DNA of 43,675 nucleotides from Candidatus Sumerlaeia bacterium. GTDB taxonomy: Bacteria; Sumerlaeota; Sumerlaeia; SLMS01; JAHLLQ01. The DNA is taken from NCBI GenBank assembly GCA_028284075.1, contig JANQSL010000238.1, positions 1 to 43,675 of the forward strand. The letters are read 5' to 3'. Of this stretch, positions 9,508-17,928 are shown piece after piece. The position numbers and the translations under genes were made by a program. Position 1 is the stretch's first letter. Each line of letters opens with the position of its first letter. The notes below the pieces were generated by a model. That model searched no databases. It saw nothing but the letters and a program-made list of their open reading frames with translations, and had not been told where the DNA came from.

Positions 9508-10548
9508 TCAGAACTCTGTCACCACAGTGACGCCGGTGTCCTCAAACGTGTTCATTTTCATGAGCGCGTCCGGTGCTTCTTCCAGCGCGATTCGCCGCCC
9601 GACCAGCCGGTCGGGTTTCAGCTTTCCCATGCGAATCATTTCCATCATCGCGGGATAGCGATGAGCCTGCATGCCGTGGCTTCCGTAGATCTCGAGTTCG
9701 TGGGCAACAACCCGGTCCATGGGAATGGCCGGTCGTGCATCGTCGGCGAGCATTAATCCGACCTGCACGTGCCGTCCGCGTTTCCGCAGGCAGGCGATGG
9801 AGTTAAAGCATGTTGTTGTATTTCCCAGTGCATCGATTGAGACGTGTGCGCCTCCGCTGGTGAGATCGCGAATGGCGGATGGAACATCGCCGGTCTTCGA
9901 AGCATCGACGATGCTTTGAGCGCCGAGTTCTCCGGCAAGAGCGAGCTTTTCATTGGAAATGTCCACGGCAACGACGTTTGCTCCAATGCACTCGGCAATC
10001 ATGATGGCGGAGAGTCCCACACCACCACAGCCATGTACCGCGATCCACTCACCGGGACCGAGCCGGGCCTGATCGACGACAGCGCGGAACGATGTGACGA
10101 ACCGGCATCCAAGGCTTGCCGCCGTCGTGTGATCCATATCCTCCGGCAGGCCGACAAGATTGCTATCCGCATGGTGCAGCGCGACGTACTCCGCAAAACT
10201 TCCCCGGTGCGTGAACCCGGGCTGGCACTGATGATCGCAGACCTGCTGATTGCCGGATGCGCACTCCGGACATGTTCCACAGGCACAGACGAAAGGAACA
10301 GTCACGCGATCGTCCGGCCTCCATCGCCGCACGTCTTTGCCGACGGCCTCGACCACTCCCGCCATCTCATGTCCGGGCACATTCGGGAGCGTGATGTCCG
10401 CGTCGTGGCCCATCCATCCGTGCCAGTCACTGCGGCAGACTCCCGTTGCCGCGACCCGCAGGACCACGCCGTTCCGCGGCGGCGCCGGATCATCGATCCG
10501 TTCGATTCCGAAGGGTTTTCCGAATTCGTTGTAAAGGGCGGCTTTCAT
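9508..10548 (-). CDS. zinc-dependent alcohol dehydrogenase (MDR family)
   Basis: With the ATG at 10548 the protein is 346 residues, the usual length for the family. The open frame extends upstream to 10755, but the segment [10 protein letters not shown] is the standard N-terminus. Catalytic zinc ligands are C38 and the GHE motif (H60, E61). The structural-zinc loop [15 protein letters not shown] gives C90, C93, C96 and C104. The Rossmann NAD(P) motif GCGGVG is at 173-178. The enzyme oxidises or reduces an alcohol, polyol or sugar-alcohol substrate with NAD(P) in the cytoplasm; the substrate cannot be read from the sequence. It is divergent from rpmB. Confidence 0.92.
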   Translation of the reverse strand: MKAALYNEFGKPFGIERIDDPAPPRNGVVLRVAATGVCRSDWHGWMGHDADITLPNVPGHEMAGVVEAVGKDVRRWRPDDRVTVPFVCACGTCPECASGNQQVCDHQCQPGFTHRGSFAEYVALHHADSNLVGLPEDMDHTTAASLGCRFVTSFRAVVDQARLGPGEWIAVHGCGGVGLSAIMIAECIGANVVAVDISNEKLALAGELGAQSIVDASKTGDVPSAIRDLTSGGAHVSIDALGNTTTCFNSIACLRKRGRHVQVGLMLADDARPAIPMDRVVAHELEIYGSHGMQAHRYPAMMEMIRMGKLKPDRLVGRRIALEEAPDALMKMNTFEDTGVTVVTEF

Positions 10549-10698
10549 GGTTCGCTTCGCCCTTCGAGTCTCCCGCCCGGGACGCGCGGGCAAGGGGTCT
10601 CGGTCGCTTCCCACTTTCCGTTTGACGGGCCGGGGAGGGGTCATGACCATGCCGAGCCCCTCAGGAGAGGGATCAAATTTCGGACGGTTTGGACGATC

Positions 10699-10938
10699 AT
10701 GGCCAAGTGTGAGATTACCGGAAAGCGCCGCGGCGTCGGCAATAACGTCAGTCACGCCAATAATCGAAACAAGCGGACCTTTGGCGCCAACATTCAGAAG
10801 GTGAAGATTGTGGACGAGACGGGCACCGTCCGTCGCGTCAAGGTCTCAACCAAGGTCCTGAAGAGCAACGACGTCATGAAGGCTCCGCCTCGTCGCGTGA
10901 TGCGCGAGCTGGCCAAAGCGGAAGAAGGCAAGAGCTAA
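10699..10938 (+). CDS. rpmB: 50S ribosomal protein L28
   Basis: Starting at ATG 10699 the product is 79 residues and opens with [22 protein letters not shown], the L28 signature, followed by [13 protein letters not shown] and a C-terminal helix. The length is normal for L28. A longer frame running from 9844 in the same register is antisense to the dehydrogenase and is not real. C4 is the only cysteine, so this is not a four-cysteine zinc-ribbon (C+) form. The Shine-Dalgarno is weak; a GGAGAGGG about 35 bases upstream is too far away to serve. The SRP RNA gene lies just downstream in the same direction and may be co-transcribed. Confidence 0.95.
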   Translation: MAKCEITGKRRGVGNNVSHANNRNKRTFGANIQKVKIVDETGTVRRVKVSTKVLKSNDVMKAPPRRVMRELAKAEEGKS

Positions 10939-10948
10939 GGGGTTTTCG

Positions 10949-11071
10949 CCGGAGGCGCGGGCAGCCGGGCTCCGTACGACGGAGAGCAGCGAACCTGGTC
11001 AGGTCCGGAAGGAAGCAGCCATAAGTTTTCCTCTTTGGGTGTGCGACCGGTCCGGTTGTCCGCCCCTCCGA
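10949..11071 (+). ncRNA. ffs: bacterial signal recognition particle RNA
   Basis: The nearly invariant SRP domain IV core is present: AGCAGCGAACCTGGTCAGG at 10985-11003, continuing CCGGAAGGAAGCAGCC, which includes the GGAA tetraloop and the asymmetric loop bound by Ffh. The outer stem is formed by GGAGGCGCGGGCAGCCGG at about 10951-10968 pairing with CCGGTTGTCCGCCCCTCC at about 11052-11069. The RNA is about 120 nt, the short type without an Alu domain. The exact ends are estimated from the pairing. It targets nascent membrane proteins with Ffh. Confidence 0.95.
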
Positions 11072-11086
11072 CGAACAGGAAGATAG

Positions 11087-11116
11087 AAACAGGCCGGTCT
11101 TTTGACCGGCCTGTTT
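11087..11116. terminator. strong, probably bidirectional terminator
   Basis: A perfect 13-bp stem (AAACAGGCCGGTC paired with GACCGGCCTGTTT) encloses a TTTT loop. It lies 16 bases after the SRP RNA and 28 bases after the end of the convergent membrane-protein gene. The A-run at one foot and the T-run at the other give a U-tract in both directions. Confidence 0.88.
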
Positions 11117-11144
11117 CATGTTAATCCTCCGGCGATAAACATGG

Positions 11145-12764
11145 CTACCGCCTGCCATAGACCTTGTAGGCAAAAGGTGGAACAGAGTCCGGCAGGCGCA
11201 CGTAATCGGGAAAGTATTCCCCCAGTATCCAGTCCTCGTCATTGGCGGCAATCACCTCAAAATCCGGTGGCACGAATGCCTCCACCTGATCCCGAGTCAG
11301 GCCGTACCCTGCGGACCAGCGTTCCGTGAGCCCCGTTGTGACGTGATGTAATTCACCCGTCGCCATAAGCTCCGGCAGCGGACACCAGGAAAACCAGGCG
11401 CGGCCGGGGTTTTCTTTCGCGTAGTCATAACCGAGCTGATGGATGTTGATGTTCATGCGCGAGACGTCCTGCTGAAATTTCGCAACGTCTCTCGGAAAAG
11501 GCATGAAGTGAATCAGCCCCCACACCGCCAGCCCTGCCATCGTAATGCGGGCGTTGCGGCCTGCCGAATCCGGTCTTTCTCCGTAAACAGCAAGCGTTGT
11601 CACAATCGTCACCAATGCGAACCACGGAGCCGGTGCAATGGTGTTGCTCGCACCGCCGACCTTGACGGGACCAAGCACTGATGCGGGTAAGAGAAATACG
11701 GCAAAGATGAAGGCGAGCTGTGGGATGTGGTGGATCGTTTCCCGCCCGACGCTCCTTATTGAGTTGAGGGACAGTACCGGAAGAGCTGCCGCGGCAATTC
11801 CGCCCGCCAGCAACGGCCAGCAGGTCTCCATCGTGTTTCGCAGGGAATCCACCAGGATGCGAAAGCGTCCGTCTCTTTCCCCCTTTTCGATCCAGTCAAT
11901 AAACTCTCGCGTATAGGTGCCTCTCCATGTGGGTTCGTAAAAGGAACCAATCCACGAATGGTTGCCGGGAATTGTGACAAGGTTAAACCAAAGCGTTTTG
12001 AACCCGTATCCGATGGAAAGCATCATGAGGATCAACAAATACCAGCCGAGTCCGGACAGCAAAGTTGCCATCAACCCACGTTTGCCTCCTCTCAACAGTC
12101 CGAAAATCGCGATGGCCGGAAGCGCGGGCAGGAACGTTTGTTTGGACCACGCAGCCATGGCCGCGCAGAATCCTGCCATCGCGACAAGACCGATATTTTT
12201 GGCCGGTCTTGCGGGCATGAAGAGAATGGACAGTGTTGCAAAAGCAAGCGCTGGTGCATCGGCATGAATACGAATCGTTGCCTCCCTCAGCGGGGGAGAG
12301 ATTTGTACAAGAAAGAATGCGACCGCCGTCAGCAGCAGAGCGTGTGCAACGCCGCGCCCCGCCCGAAGGAGCAGCAGAAAGAGAGAGCCGAGTACCATCG
12401 TTGCCGTCCAGATACGGCCTGCCACAAGGGCATGGGTTGGCGTGTTGAGTCCCGTGACGGGCAAATAGGCCCACGCGATTCCCGGAGGATAGATGGATGG
12501 CAGAATGGCACCGCCAGGAATGGCCGGCTGATAAAGTGCGTGTCCCTTTGAAACGACAAAGGCGAAGGAAAGCCTCAAAGCGTCCCAGTTGCTGTGGACG
12601 GCTCCCGGAGCTGCCGAAACAGCGATCCAGAGCGCAAGCATCACCGCCGTCGGCGTTACCGCGACACAAAGCCGGTGCGAGCGGGAGGCATGTGGAAGCG
12701 CGGCCGCGACGATGCCGCTGATCAGCAGCAAAACCGTGGCAATGATAAACGGATGAGGAGGCAA
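11145..12764 (-). CDS. multi-spanning membrane protein, GT-C glycosyltransferase-like
   Basis: The 539-residue protein has about 10-12 hydrophobic segments spread over residues 1-430 and a soluble C-terminal region of about 120 residues. The architecture (N-terminal helices, a first loop with acidic and aromatic residues such as HSNWDALRL and YPPGIAW, then many helices) is that of GT-C fold glycosyltransferases that use polyprenyl-phosphate sugars, and it resembles the protein at 27160-28812. The clear DxD/ExD of the PMT family is not evident, so the assignment is tentative. The first codon is TTG at 12764; no good ATG lies near the first hydrophobic segment. Its 3' end faces the terminator after the SRP RNA. 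Confidence 0.75.
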   Translation of the reverse strand: MPPHPFIIATVLLLISGIVAAALPHASRSHRLCVAVTPTAVMLALWIAVSAAPGAVHSNWDALRLSFAFVVSKGHALYQPAIPGGAILPSIYPPGIAWAYLPVTGLNTPTHALVAGRIWTATMVLGSLFLLLLRAGRGVAHALLLTAVAFFLVQISPPLREATIRIHADAPALAFATLSILFMPARPAKNIGLVAMAGFCAAMAAWSKQTFLPALPAIAIFGLLRGGKRGLMATLLSGLGWYLLILMMLSIGYGFKTLWFNLVTIPGNHSWIGSFYEPTWRGTYTREFIDWIEKGERDGRFRILVDSLRNTMETCWPLLAGGIAAAALPVLSLNSIRSVGRETIHHIPQLAFIFAVFLLPASVLGPVKVGGASNTIAPAPWFALVTIVTTLAVYGERPDSAGRNARITMAGLAVWGLIHFMPFPRDVAKFQQDVSRMNINIHQLGYDYAKENPGRAWFSWCPLPELMATGELHHVTTGLTERWSAGYGLTRDQVEAFVPPDFEVIAANDEDWILGEYFPDYVRLPDSVPPFAYKVYGRR

Positions 12765-12885
12765 CGAAGGATTCCGGTGCGCTTTGCTTGCCCACGTCCG
12801 TCGCGCCAGGCGTTGCTTGCGGCGGGTGGATAGCTGCGATCACCCCGCAAGAATGTAAACCGCCGCAACCGAAAGGTGCCCTTCC

Positions 12886-13980
12886 GTGTCGAAGTCCCCT
12901 CCAGGTCCGCGTATCAAAGCTCTTCAGCGGAAGCTCAAAGAGTGGGATCTTGATGCCCTCTTCATTCACGATCCCGTGAACATCCGTTACCTGTGCGGAT
13001 TTGAAGGCAGCTACGGCCTGCTGATGGTGGATCGCCGGTCCGCGCGCTTTGTTACGGACGGCCGGTACGCGGAGATTGCGGAAAGTGCAGTGACCGGAGC
13101 GAAGGTGCATGTGCAGCCATTGACACAGGTCAGCGAGTGGTTTTCCGGCTTCTTCAAACAGCGCGGCTACGGCCGCTTGGGGTTTGAAGGATCTCTCACA
13201 GTCGACTCTCACGAGAACCTGAAGAGATGGCTGCGGGCCGCGAAGACAAAGACGAAAAAAGCAGACGGACTCGTGGAGGACATTCGACTTTGCAAGGACG
13301 AATCCGAAATCCGCACCATCGCGAGAGCCGCGCGCATCGCGGACCGGATGATGCAGGCGGCGTTCGATGCCTTGAAGCCAGGCATGACGGAACTGGAACT
13401 CAGCAAGCTGATTCGCCGTTCTTCTGAGGATCTGGGAGCCAGTGGAGAATCCTTCGATAACATTGTCGCCGGCGGCCCCAATTCATCGAGACCTCACCAT
13501 CACCCCGCAAAGCGCAGAATCAGGTTCGGTGACATGGTGACGTTCGATCTTGGGTGCATTGTTGACGGCTATTGCAGCGATCTGACACGCAACCCTGTCG
13601 TCGGCAAAGTCTCGAAGAAGTTCGACGCCGTTTACGCCATTTGTCTCGAAGCGCAGCAGGCCGCCGTTAAAGCGTGTGTGGCCGGGGTGAAATGTTCCGA
13701 TGTGGACGCCGTTGCCCGTGACATCATCGCGTCCTCAGGCTATGGTGACGACTTTGTACATGGTTTGGGGCATGGCGTCGGAATGGAGATTCACGAATCC
13801 CCTCGTCTCAACAAGACCAGCAGCCATGTCCTTCGGCCAGGCATGGTGGTAACCGTTGAGCCGGGAATATACATACCGGGGTTTGGCGGTGTCCGTATCG
13901 AAGACCTCCTCGTGATTACGGACGGAAAGCCGCGGATTCTTTCGAAAAGCCCGAAAACCTTGACCGTTCTACCTGCATAA
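12886..13980 (+). CDS. Xaa-Pro aminopeptidase/dipeptidase, M24B family
   Basis: The 364-residue protein has the creatinase-type N-terminal domain (1-135) and the pita-bread catalytic domain (140-364). All five metal ligands of M24 are visible: D221 and D232 ([19 protein letters not shown]), H296 ([12 protein letters not shown]), E325 ([10 protein letters not shown]) and E339 (VRIEDLLV). It should remove an N-terminal residue before proline or split Xaa-Pro dipeptides with two metal ions in the cytoplasm. The start is GTG at 12886, seven bases after GAAAGGTG. It is annotated variously as pepP or pepQ in relatives; I cannot choose between them. Confidence 0.94.
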   Translation: MSKSPPGPRIKALQRKLKEWDLDALFIHDPVNIRYLCGFEGSYGLLMVDRRSARFVTDGRYAEIAESAVTGAKVHVQPLTQVSEWFSGFFKQRGYGRLGFEGSLTVDSHENLKRWLRAAKTKTKKADGLVEDIRLCKDESEIRTIARAARIADRMMQAAFDALKPGMTELELSKLIRRSSEDLGASGESFDNIVAGGPNSSRPHHHPAKRRIRFGDMVTFDLGCIVDGYCSDLTRNPVVGKVSKKFDAVYAICLEAQQAAVKACVAGVKCSDVDAVARDIIASSGYGDDFVHGLGHGVGMEIHESPRLNKTSSHVLRPGMVVTVEPGIYIPGFGGVRIEDLLVITDGKPRILSKSPKTLTVLPA

Positions 13981-14018
13981 GACCATTCGCGGCGTCTCAG
14001 GCGCCGCCAGGGAGCAGA

Positions 14019-14393
14019 ATGATGCCTCATGTTGTACTGAAAGGCGAAATGACCGCGGAAGACATCTGGCTGGCATTCCAGCCACTGGAACTCATGGAAG
14101 ACGGTGTGGTTTTCAAAGCGACGGAGTGTTTTATTTCCGAAGACAAGAAAACCGTGCTGGTGCGAAGCCTTGTCGCGGAGCGCGAGTTTCCGAGAAGCTT
14201 TTTTCTCAAGATTGTCCAGGATGACGACGGAACACTGACTCTCTGTATGGAGAAAGTCGGTCAGACGGAGCGGGCTGACGCAGTGAAACGGTTCATCGGG
14301 CTTTGCGCATGGCAAATCATGCAGGCGGCGCCGGAAGTCACCCTTGAAAAAAGCAACATCGCCGATCTTGTCTCTCCTCCCAAGAGTGCTTGA
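14019..14393 (+). CDS. small protein of unknown function preceding trmB
   Basis: The 124-residue acidic protein has no signal peptide or membrane segment. It alternates strands and helices ([20 protein letters not shown], then [20 protein letters not shown]) and looks like one compact domain. I do not recognise a family. GGGAG stands just before the start, and a second in-frame ATG is at 14022. Its stop codon is immediately followed by the ATG of trmB with no spacing, so the two are surely co-translated, and a link to tRNA metabolism is possible but unproven. Confidence 0.8.
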   Translation: MMPHVVLKGEMTAEDIWLAFQPLELMEDGVVFKATECFISEDKKTVLVRSLVAEREFPRSFFLKIVQDDDGTLTLCMEKVGQTERADAVKRFIGLCAWQIMQAAPEVTLEKSNIADLVSPPKSA

Positions 14394-15023
14394 ATGACAT
14401 CCGAATCATCGGCGATTGCCGATCACTTCGTGCTCGACCTTGCCACTCTGCGGAAGCCCTTCGACTGGGATGCCGCCTTTGGCGGCAATTTCCGGAGCAA
14501 CGAAATCGAAGTTGGAATTGGAAGCGGGTACTTTCTTTCGCGCCACGGGCTCGAAAACCCGGAGAGCCGCATCCTGGGGATAGACAAGGAAGGCAGTGAG
14601 GTATGGCGTTCCGCGGACAAACTCGCGCGTCACGGAGTGGGAAACGCACGTGTGCTGCGTGCGGACGCTCTCTATTTTCTTGCAGACTACGTCGCTGATT
14701 CCGCGATCGACGTCTACCACATATACTACAGCGATCCGTGGCCTAAAACACGGCACCACAAGCGCCGTCTCTGGCGCCCGGAGATCGTTCCCCTTCTTGA
14801 ACGCACCATGAAACCGGGTGCCGACCTCTTCCTGAAGACCGATGTGCCGGAATACTTCGATGTCATCCAGGGCGTGCTTGGGGCGGCTGCGTATCTTGAG
14901 CTTGTTGAGGACAAACGGATCGATCTCGAACCTCTGGCAGGCGACCACGAGACAAACTTTCAGCGCAAGGCACGGGAAAAAGGCCATCCACTGCACTGGC
15001 AGCACTGGCGCAGGAAGCCGTAG
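14394..15023 (+). CDS. trmB: tRNA (guanine-N7)-methyltransferase
   Basis: The 209-residue protein shows the TrmB SAM-binding motif [10 protein letters not shown] with ILGIDKE, and the family signature [17 protein letters not shown], where the usual P-DPWPK reads SDPWPK. It is expected to methylate G46 in the variable loop of tRNAs using S-adenosylmethionine. The length is typical. The start directly abuts the stop of the preceding small gene. Downstream, a hairpin with arms GACACG (15045-15050) and CGTGTC (15060-15065) lies between this gene and the convergent HEAT gene, without a T-run. Confidence 0.94.
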   Translation: MTSESSAIADHFVLDLATLRKPFDWDAAFGGNFRSNEIEVGIGSGYFLSRHGLENPESRILGIDKEGSEVWRSADKLARHGVGNARVLRADALYFLADYVADSAIDVYHIYYSDPWPKTRHHKRRLWRPEIVPLLERTMKPGADLFLKTDVPEYFDVIQGVLGAAAYLELVEDKRIDLEPLAGDHETNFQRKAREKGHPLHWQHWRRKP

Positions 15024-15068
15024 CACGTTGCTTCTTTTGGTTCGGACACGACCGCGCCGCGTGTCGCG

Positions 15069-16043
15069 TCAGGATTCCAGACCCAGGCGTTTCAGGGCAC
15101 GCCGCGCTTCGCGGCGAACATCGGCATCTTCGTCTTCCAGAGCCTTGCGAATGACAGGCTGAACCCTCTCGTCCTCAATTCGAGCGAGACCCCAGACGGC
15201 GTCTCGACGTATTCCTGGTCGGGCTGATTCCCTTGCCCAGTAAATCATGGCATCAACCGCCATCCTCTTTGCCTCTTTCGTATAACCGTTATGGGAAATG
15301 CCCCAGACGGCCCGTTCGCGCAGCGCCGGCGGGATATCCTCATCGTTGGCCAGTTCGATGAGTTGAGCCGCAACCGGCTCCGTCATGAGAGGACGTGTGC
15401 TGAGCGCAAGATGCAGAACCTCGGCGCGATGTTCGTTTGGTTGACTGGTCAGCTCAATCAGCCGTGCATCGACAACATGCGTCGTTGGCCGGCCCCAGAG
15501 ACTGCGGCAGGTTTCCCGGACAACTTCGGAACTTTCGTCGGAAAGCAGCTTCAGAAGAGTTTCCTCTGTAACAGAGCTTTCTCCCTTTGGGTCCAGTTGA
15601 TAGAGTGCATGCGCAACACCGGCTCTTACAAAGTAATTGTCGTCATCCGCCAGCGAGGCCACCTTTGGCAGATTGTGAATGGTTCCGCCGAATCGCCGGA
15701 GAATCTGCAATGCCAGGAGCCGTGATGTGGGCTCCTGATCGTCCAGAGCCTTCAACACCAGTGGTTCAAACCGTGAACGGTCAAAAGGCGTCGCGGTTGT
15801 TTCCGCCAGTGCCACCATGGCATCTCGCCGCTGCAGGGCGTTCTTCGAGGTGAGCATTTCGTAGACCTCGTCGAGAGTTCTCTCTCGAAGTTCGGGGTCG
15901 TCCCGTTGCGCGATTTTTTTCCAGAGCTCCGGGTATTCATGAGGCGACAACGGAGCCGGAGTTGCCGGGATGACTTGTGATTCCTGCGCAAGGGTTGTGC
16001 TGCCCAGTAGCATAATCGGAACAAGGAGAAAGACGAAGCGCAT
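15069..16043 (-). CDS. exported HEAT-repeat protein
   Basis: The 324-residue protein has a signal peptide (MRFVFLLVPIMLLGSTTLAQES) and then tandem two-helix repeats: ALQRRDAMVALAETT, PTSRLLALQILRRFGG, YFVRAGVAHALYQLD, EVVRETCRSLWGR, ALRERAVWGISHNGY, GIRRDAVWGLARIED and ADVRREARRALKRLG. These match HEAT/PBS-lyase-type repeats that form a protein-binding solenoid, here in the periplasm or cell surface. The start ATG has GGAGG at a good distance. It is the last gene of a probable three-gene operon with the DUF4380 protein and the esterase. The partner is unknown. Confidence 0.88.
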   Translation of the reverse strand: MRFVFLLVPIMLLGSTTLAQESQVIPATPAPLSPHEYPELWKKIAQRDDPELRERTLDEVYEMLTSKNALQRRDAMVALAETTATPFDRSRFEPLVLKALDDQEPTSRLLALQILRRFGGTIHNLPKVASLADDDNYFVRAGVAHALYQLDPKGESSVTEETLLKLLSDESSEVVRETCRSLWGRPTTHVVDARLIELTSQPNEHRAEVLHLALSTRPLMTEPVAAQLIELANDEDIPPALRERAVWGISHNGYTKEAKRMAVDAMIYWARESARPGIRRDAVWGLARIEDERVQPVIRKALEDEDADVRREARRALKRLGLES

Positions 16044-16057
16044 GGGTTAATCCTCCG

Positions 16058-16987
16058 CTACGGAACCGGCAGGTTGAGATCGTTCAGAATGGGAGCCAGA
16101 TTCTCAATGGCTTCGTTTTCGTTCGGTGCGAATTCCGCACGAGCCAGATGCCATGTTTCAAGGTGTTCAACGCGGCCTCCGTTCGGAGCGACTGTTACCA
16201 GCGGACCGAGCGACTCCACCTCCAGCATTCGACTATCGGCGAACAGCTCAAAGTTGCATCCCATGTCCGGCAGTTCGCGGTCCAGAACGGGAGAGATGCG
16301 CTTAATGAGAACATTTCCTCCGTTTGCATAAGCTGTCCAGCCTCGTGAACTGCGAAGACCGAACTTGATGGGTTTCTCCATCTTCTCATCCTGACGAAGA
16401 ATGATGACACGTTCCCCCCAGTCCACCCTTGGGTCCGCCATATTCGTATAAGGCCAGAGGGCAAGCGGCCGGGTCGGAAGGAGATACTCCGTGTGCGGGA
16501 GAAACGGCTCGTGCGGAACAATGGCAAAGCCACCCGGAGCCATGACGGACAGCGCCCACGGAGCCAGGCGAATCGGCCACTGGCTCTCGTTGCGAAGAAC
16601 ATGAGTGACACGAAGAAGCGGCCTGTTTGCATCCATCGCGATGCGAAGCTTTTTCACAATTCCGGTTTTCGGTTCACGCTTCTGAGTCAGAACAAGTTTC
16701 TGCCGTGCCACCTCCCACTTCACCGGCTCATTATCAGGGTGGTAGGTTCGTGGTCTCGCCTCCGGAGCATGCCAGAGCCTGTGGCCGCCGTAGATACGCC
16801 AGTCCTCTCCACCCGTTTTACCGAGATGCTCATCAAATTCCGCGAAAAGGTTTGGTCCGTTGACGAAACCACAGCGCAGAATTCTTGGCCCGACCTCCGT
16901 CGTTGCCATGATCTCAATGACGCCGTTTGTCAGACGGATACAGTTTTTCCAGCCACAGTATTCAGTCGTCTCATGCGTGATGGTCAT
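16058..16987 (-). CDS. DUF4380-type beta-rich protein (mutarotase-like fold)
   Basis: The 309-residue protein is beta-rich and begins CIRLTNGVIEIMATTEVGPRILRCGF, followed by WRIYGGHRLWHAPEARPRTY; these are the features of DUF4380 proteins, which are thought to have a galactose-mutarotase-like sandwich. There is no signal peptide. Its ATG overlaps the stop codon of the esterase by four bases (ATGA), with GAGGAGGT as ribosome site inside the esterase end. A carbohydrate-related role is likely from the fold and the esterase neighbour, but no activity can be named. Confidence 0.8.
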   Translation of the reverse strand: MTITHETTEYCGWKNCIRLTNGVIEIMATTEVGPRILRCGFVNGPNLFAEFDEHLGKTGGEDWRIYGGHRLWHAPEARPRTYHPDNEPVKWEVARQKLVLTQKREPKTGIVKKLRIAMDANRPLLRVTHVLRNESQWPIRLAPWALSVMAPGGFAIVPHEPFLPHTEYLLPTRPLALWPYTNMADPRVDWGERVIILRQDEKMEKPIKFGLRSSRGWTAYANGGNVLIKRISPVLDRELPDMGCNFELFADSRMLEVESLGPLVTVAPNGGRVEHLETWHLARAEFAPNENEAIENLAPILNDLNLPVP

Positions 16988-17784
16988 GATCTCAATACCT
17001 CCTCAAAGAACTCGAACGATTCCCCGATATGGTCATGCCAGTACTGCCAGCTGTGAGTTCCCGGATGCTCAACAAAGGAATGAGAGATGCCTTCTTTCTC
17101 CAGGTCCTTGTGAAGGTCGACATTATGCGGGTACAGTTTGTCTTCAACGCCGCAGTCAAACCGGACAGGCGGGAGAACGTTTCTGTTCCGCTTCATCCAG
17201 TATAAAGCGGATTTGTCCTGCTCCGTCAGTTTTGCAAAGTCCGGCGAATCACTTTCAATGAACATTCCCAGCTGGTCGAAGTGTGTAATTGACGAAAGTC
17301 CCGAGATCCCCTTAAACTTCCTTGCGTGTTTTGCGCCAAGCCGCAACGCCCCGAAACCACCCATCGAAAATCCGGCGATGAATGCGGGAGACTCCGTCAT
17401 ATTCGGAAAAACCTGACGCGTTGCACCCAGGACATCCTGCACGATCCAGTCCTCGCACCCTGCCCGGTGAGTGTTCACATATCCGCTGCCCCGTCCCACC
17501 ATTCCGTCTGAAGGCATGACCAGCGCCATGGGTCGAATGCGCTTCCCGGCGATCAAACGCTCTGCGGCCAGATGAGCTCCACCATTGTATGCCCAGGACC
17601 AATGACTCCCCAACACACCATGCAGAAGAATCACGAGCGGGAGATTTTCCTCCCTGCCGTGATCCTGTGGCAGCCAGACCAGGACATTTCCCCGTCCCTC
17701 GAGGGCAGGGCTCTGAAAGGTCAGGTGATGGAGAGAATCCCGGGTCAACTCAGGGCTGGAAAGCTCAATATCCGCGTACGTCAT
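16984..17784 (-). CDS. esterase D/feruloyl-esterase-like alpha/beta hydrolase
   Basis: With the ATG at 17784, preceded by GAGG nine bases upstream, the protein is 266 residues; the open frame from 17907 adds 41 residues of non-homologous type. The nucleophile elbow GFSMGG gives S140, the acid is probably D215 (CGVEDKLY) and the base H244 (HPGTHSWQYW). The HGVLGSHWSW segment after the first strands forms the oxyanion region. It resembles the esterase D family (S-formylglutathione hydrolase, acetyl-xylan and feruloyl esterases). No signal peptide is seen. It is the first gene of the operon esterase-DUF4380-HEAT, which suggests deacylation of carbohydrate esters. Confidence 0.88.
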   Translation of the reverse strand: MTYADIELSSPELTRDSLHHLTFQSPALEGRGNVLVWLPQDHGREENLPLVILLHGVLGSHWSWAYNGGAHLAAERLIAGKRIRPMALVMPSDGMVGRGSGYVNTHRAGCEDWIVQDVLGATRQVFPNMTESPAFIAGFSMGGFGALRLGAKHARKFKGISGLSSITHFDQLGMFIESDSPDFAKLTEQDKSALYWMKRNRNVLPPVRFDCGVEDKLYPHNVDLHKDLEKEGISHSFVEHPGTHSWQYWHDHIGESFEFFEEVLRS

Positions 17785-17928
17785 TGTCGTCCTCACGCTC
17801 CGATTGTCTCGTCCGGGGCCCGCCGGGCAAGCGAGAGGCTGCCGAAAGTTCCAATCCCCTTGCCTCGGAGAATCGCCGGTTTCTAGCCTGTGCAACAATT
17901 TGCGCAACTCGAACCCCGGCCCGTCCCT

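Noticed and set aside
10874..11251. Minus-strand open frame of 125 residues across the SRP RNA
   Set aside because: It overlaps the SRP RNA, the rpmB end and the terminator, and has no ribosome site.
11983..13212. Minus-strand open frame of 409 residues spanning two genes
   Set aside because: It overlaps the aminopeptidase and the membrane protein in a wrong frame and lacks hydrophobic or motif structure.
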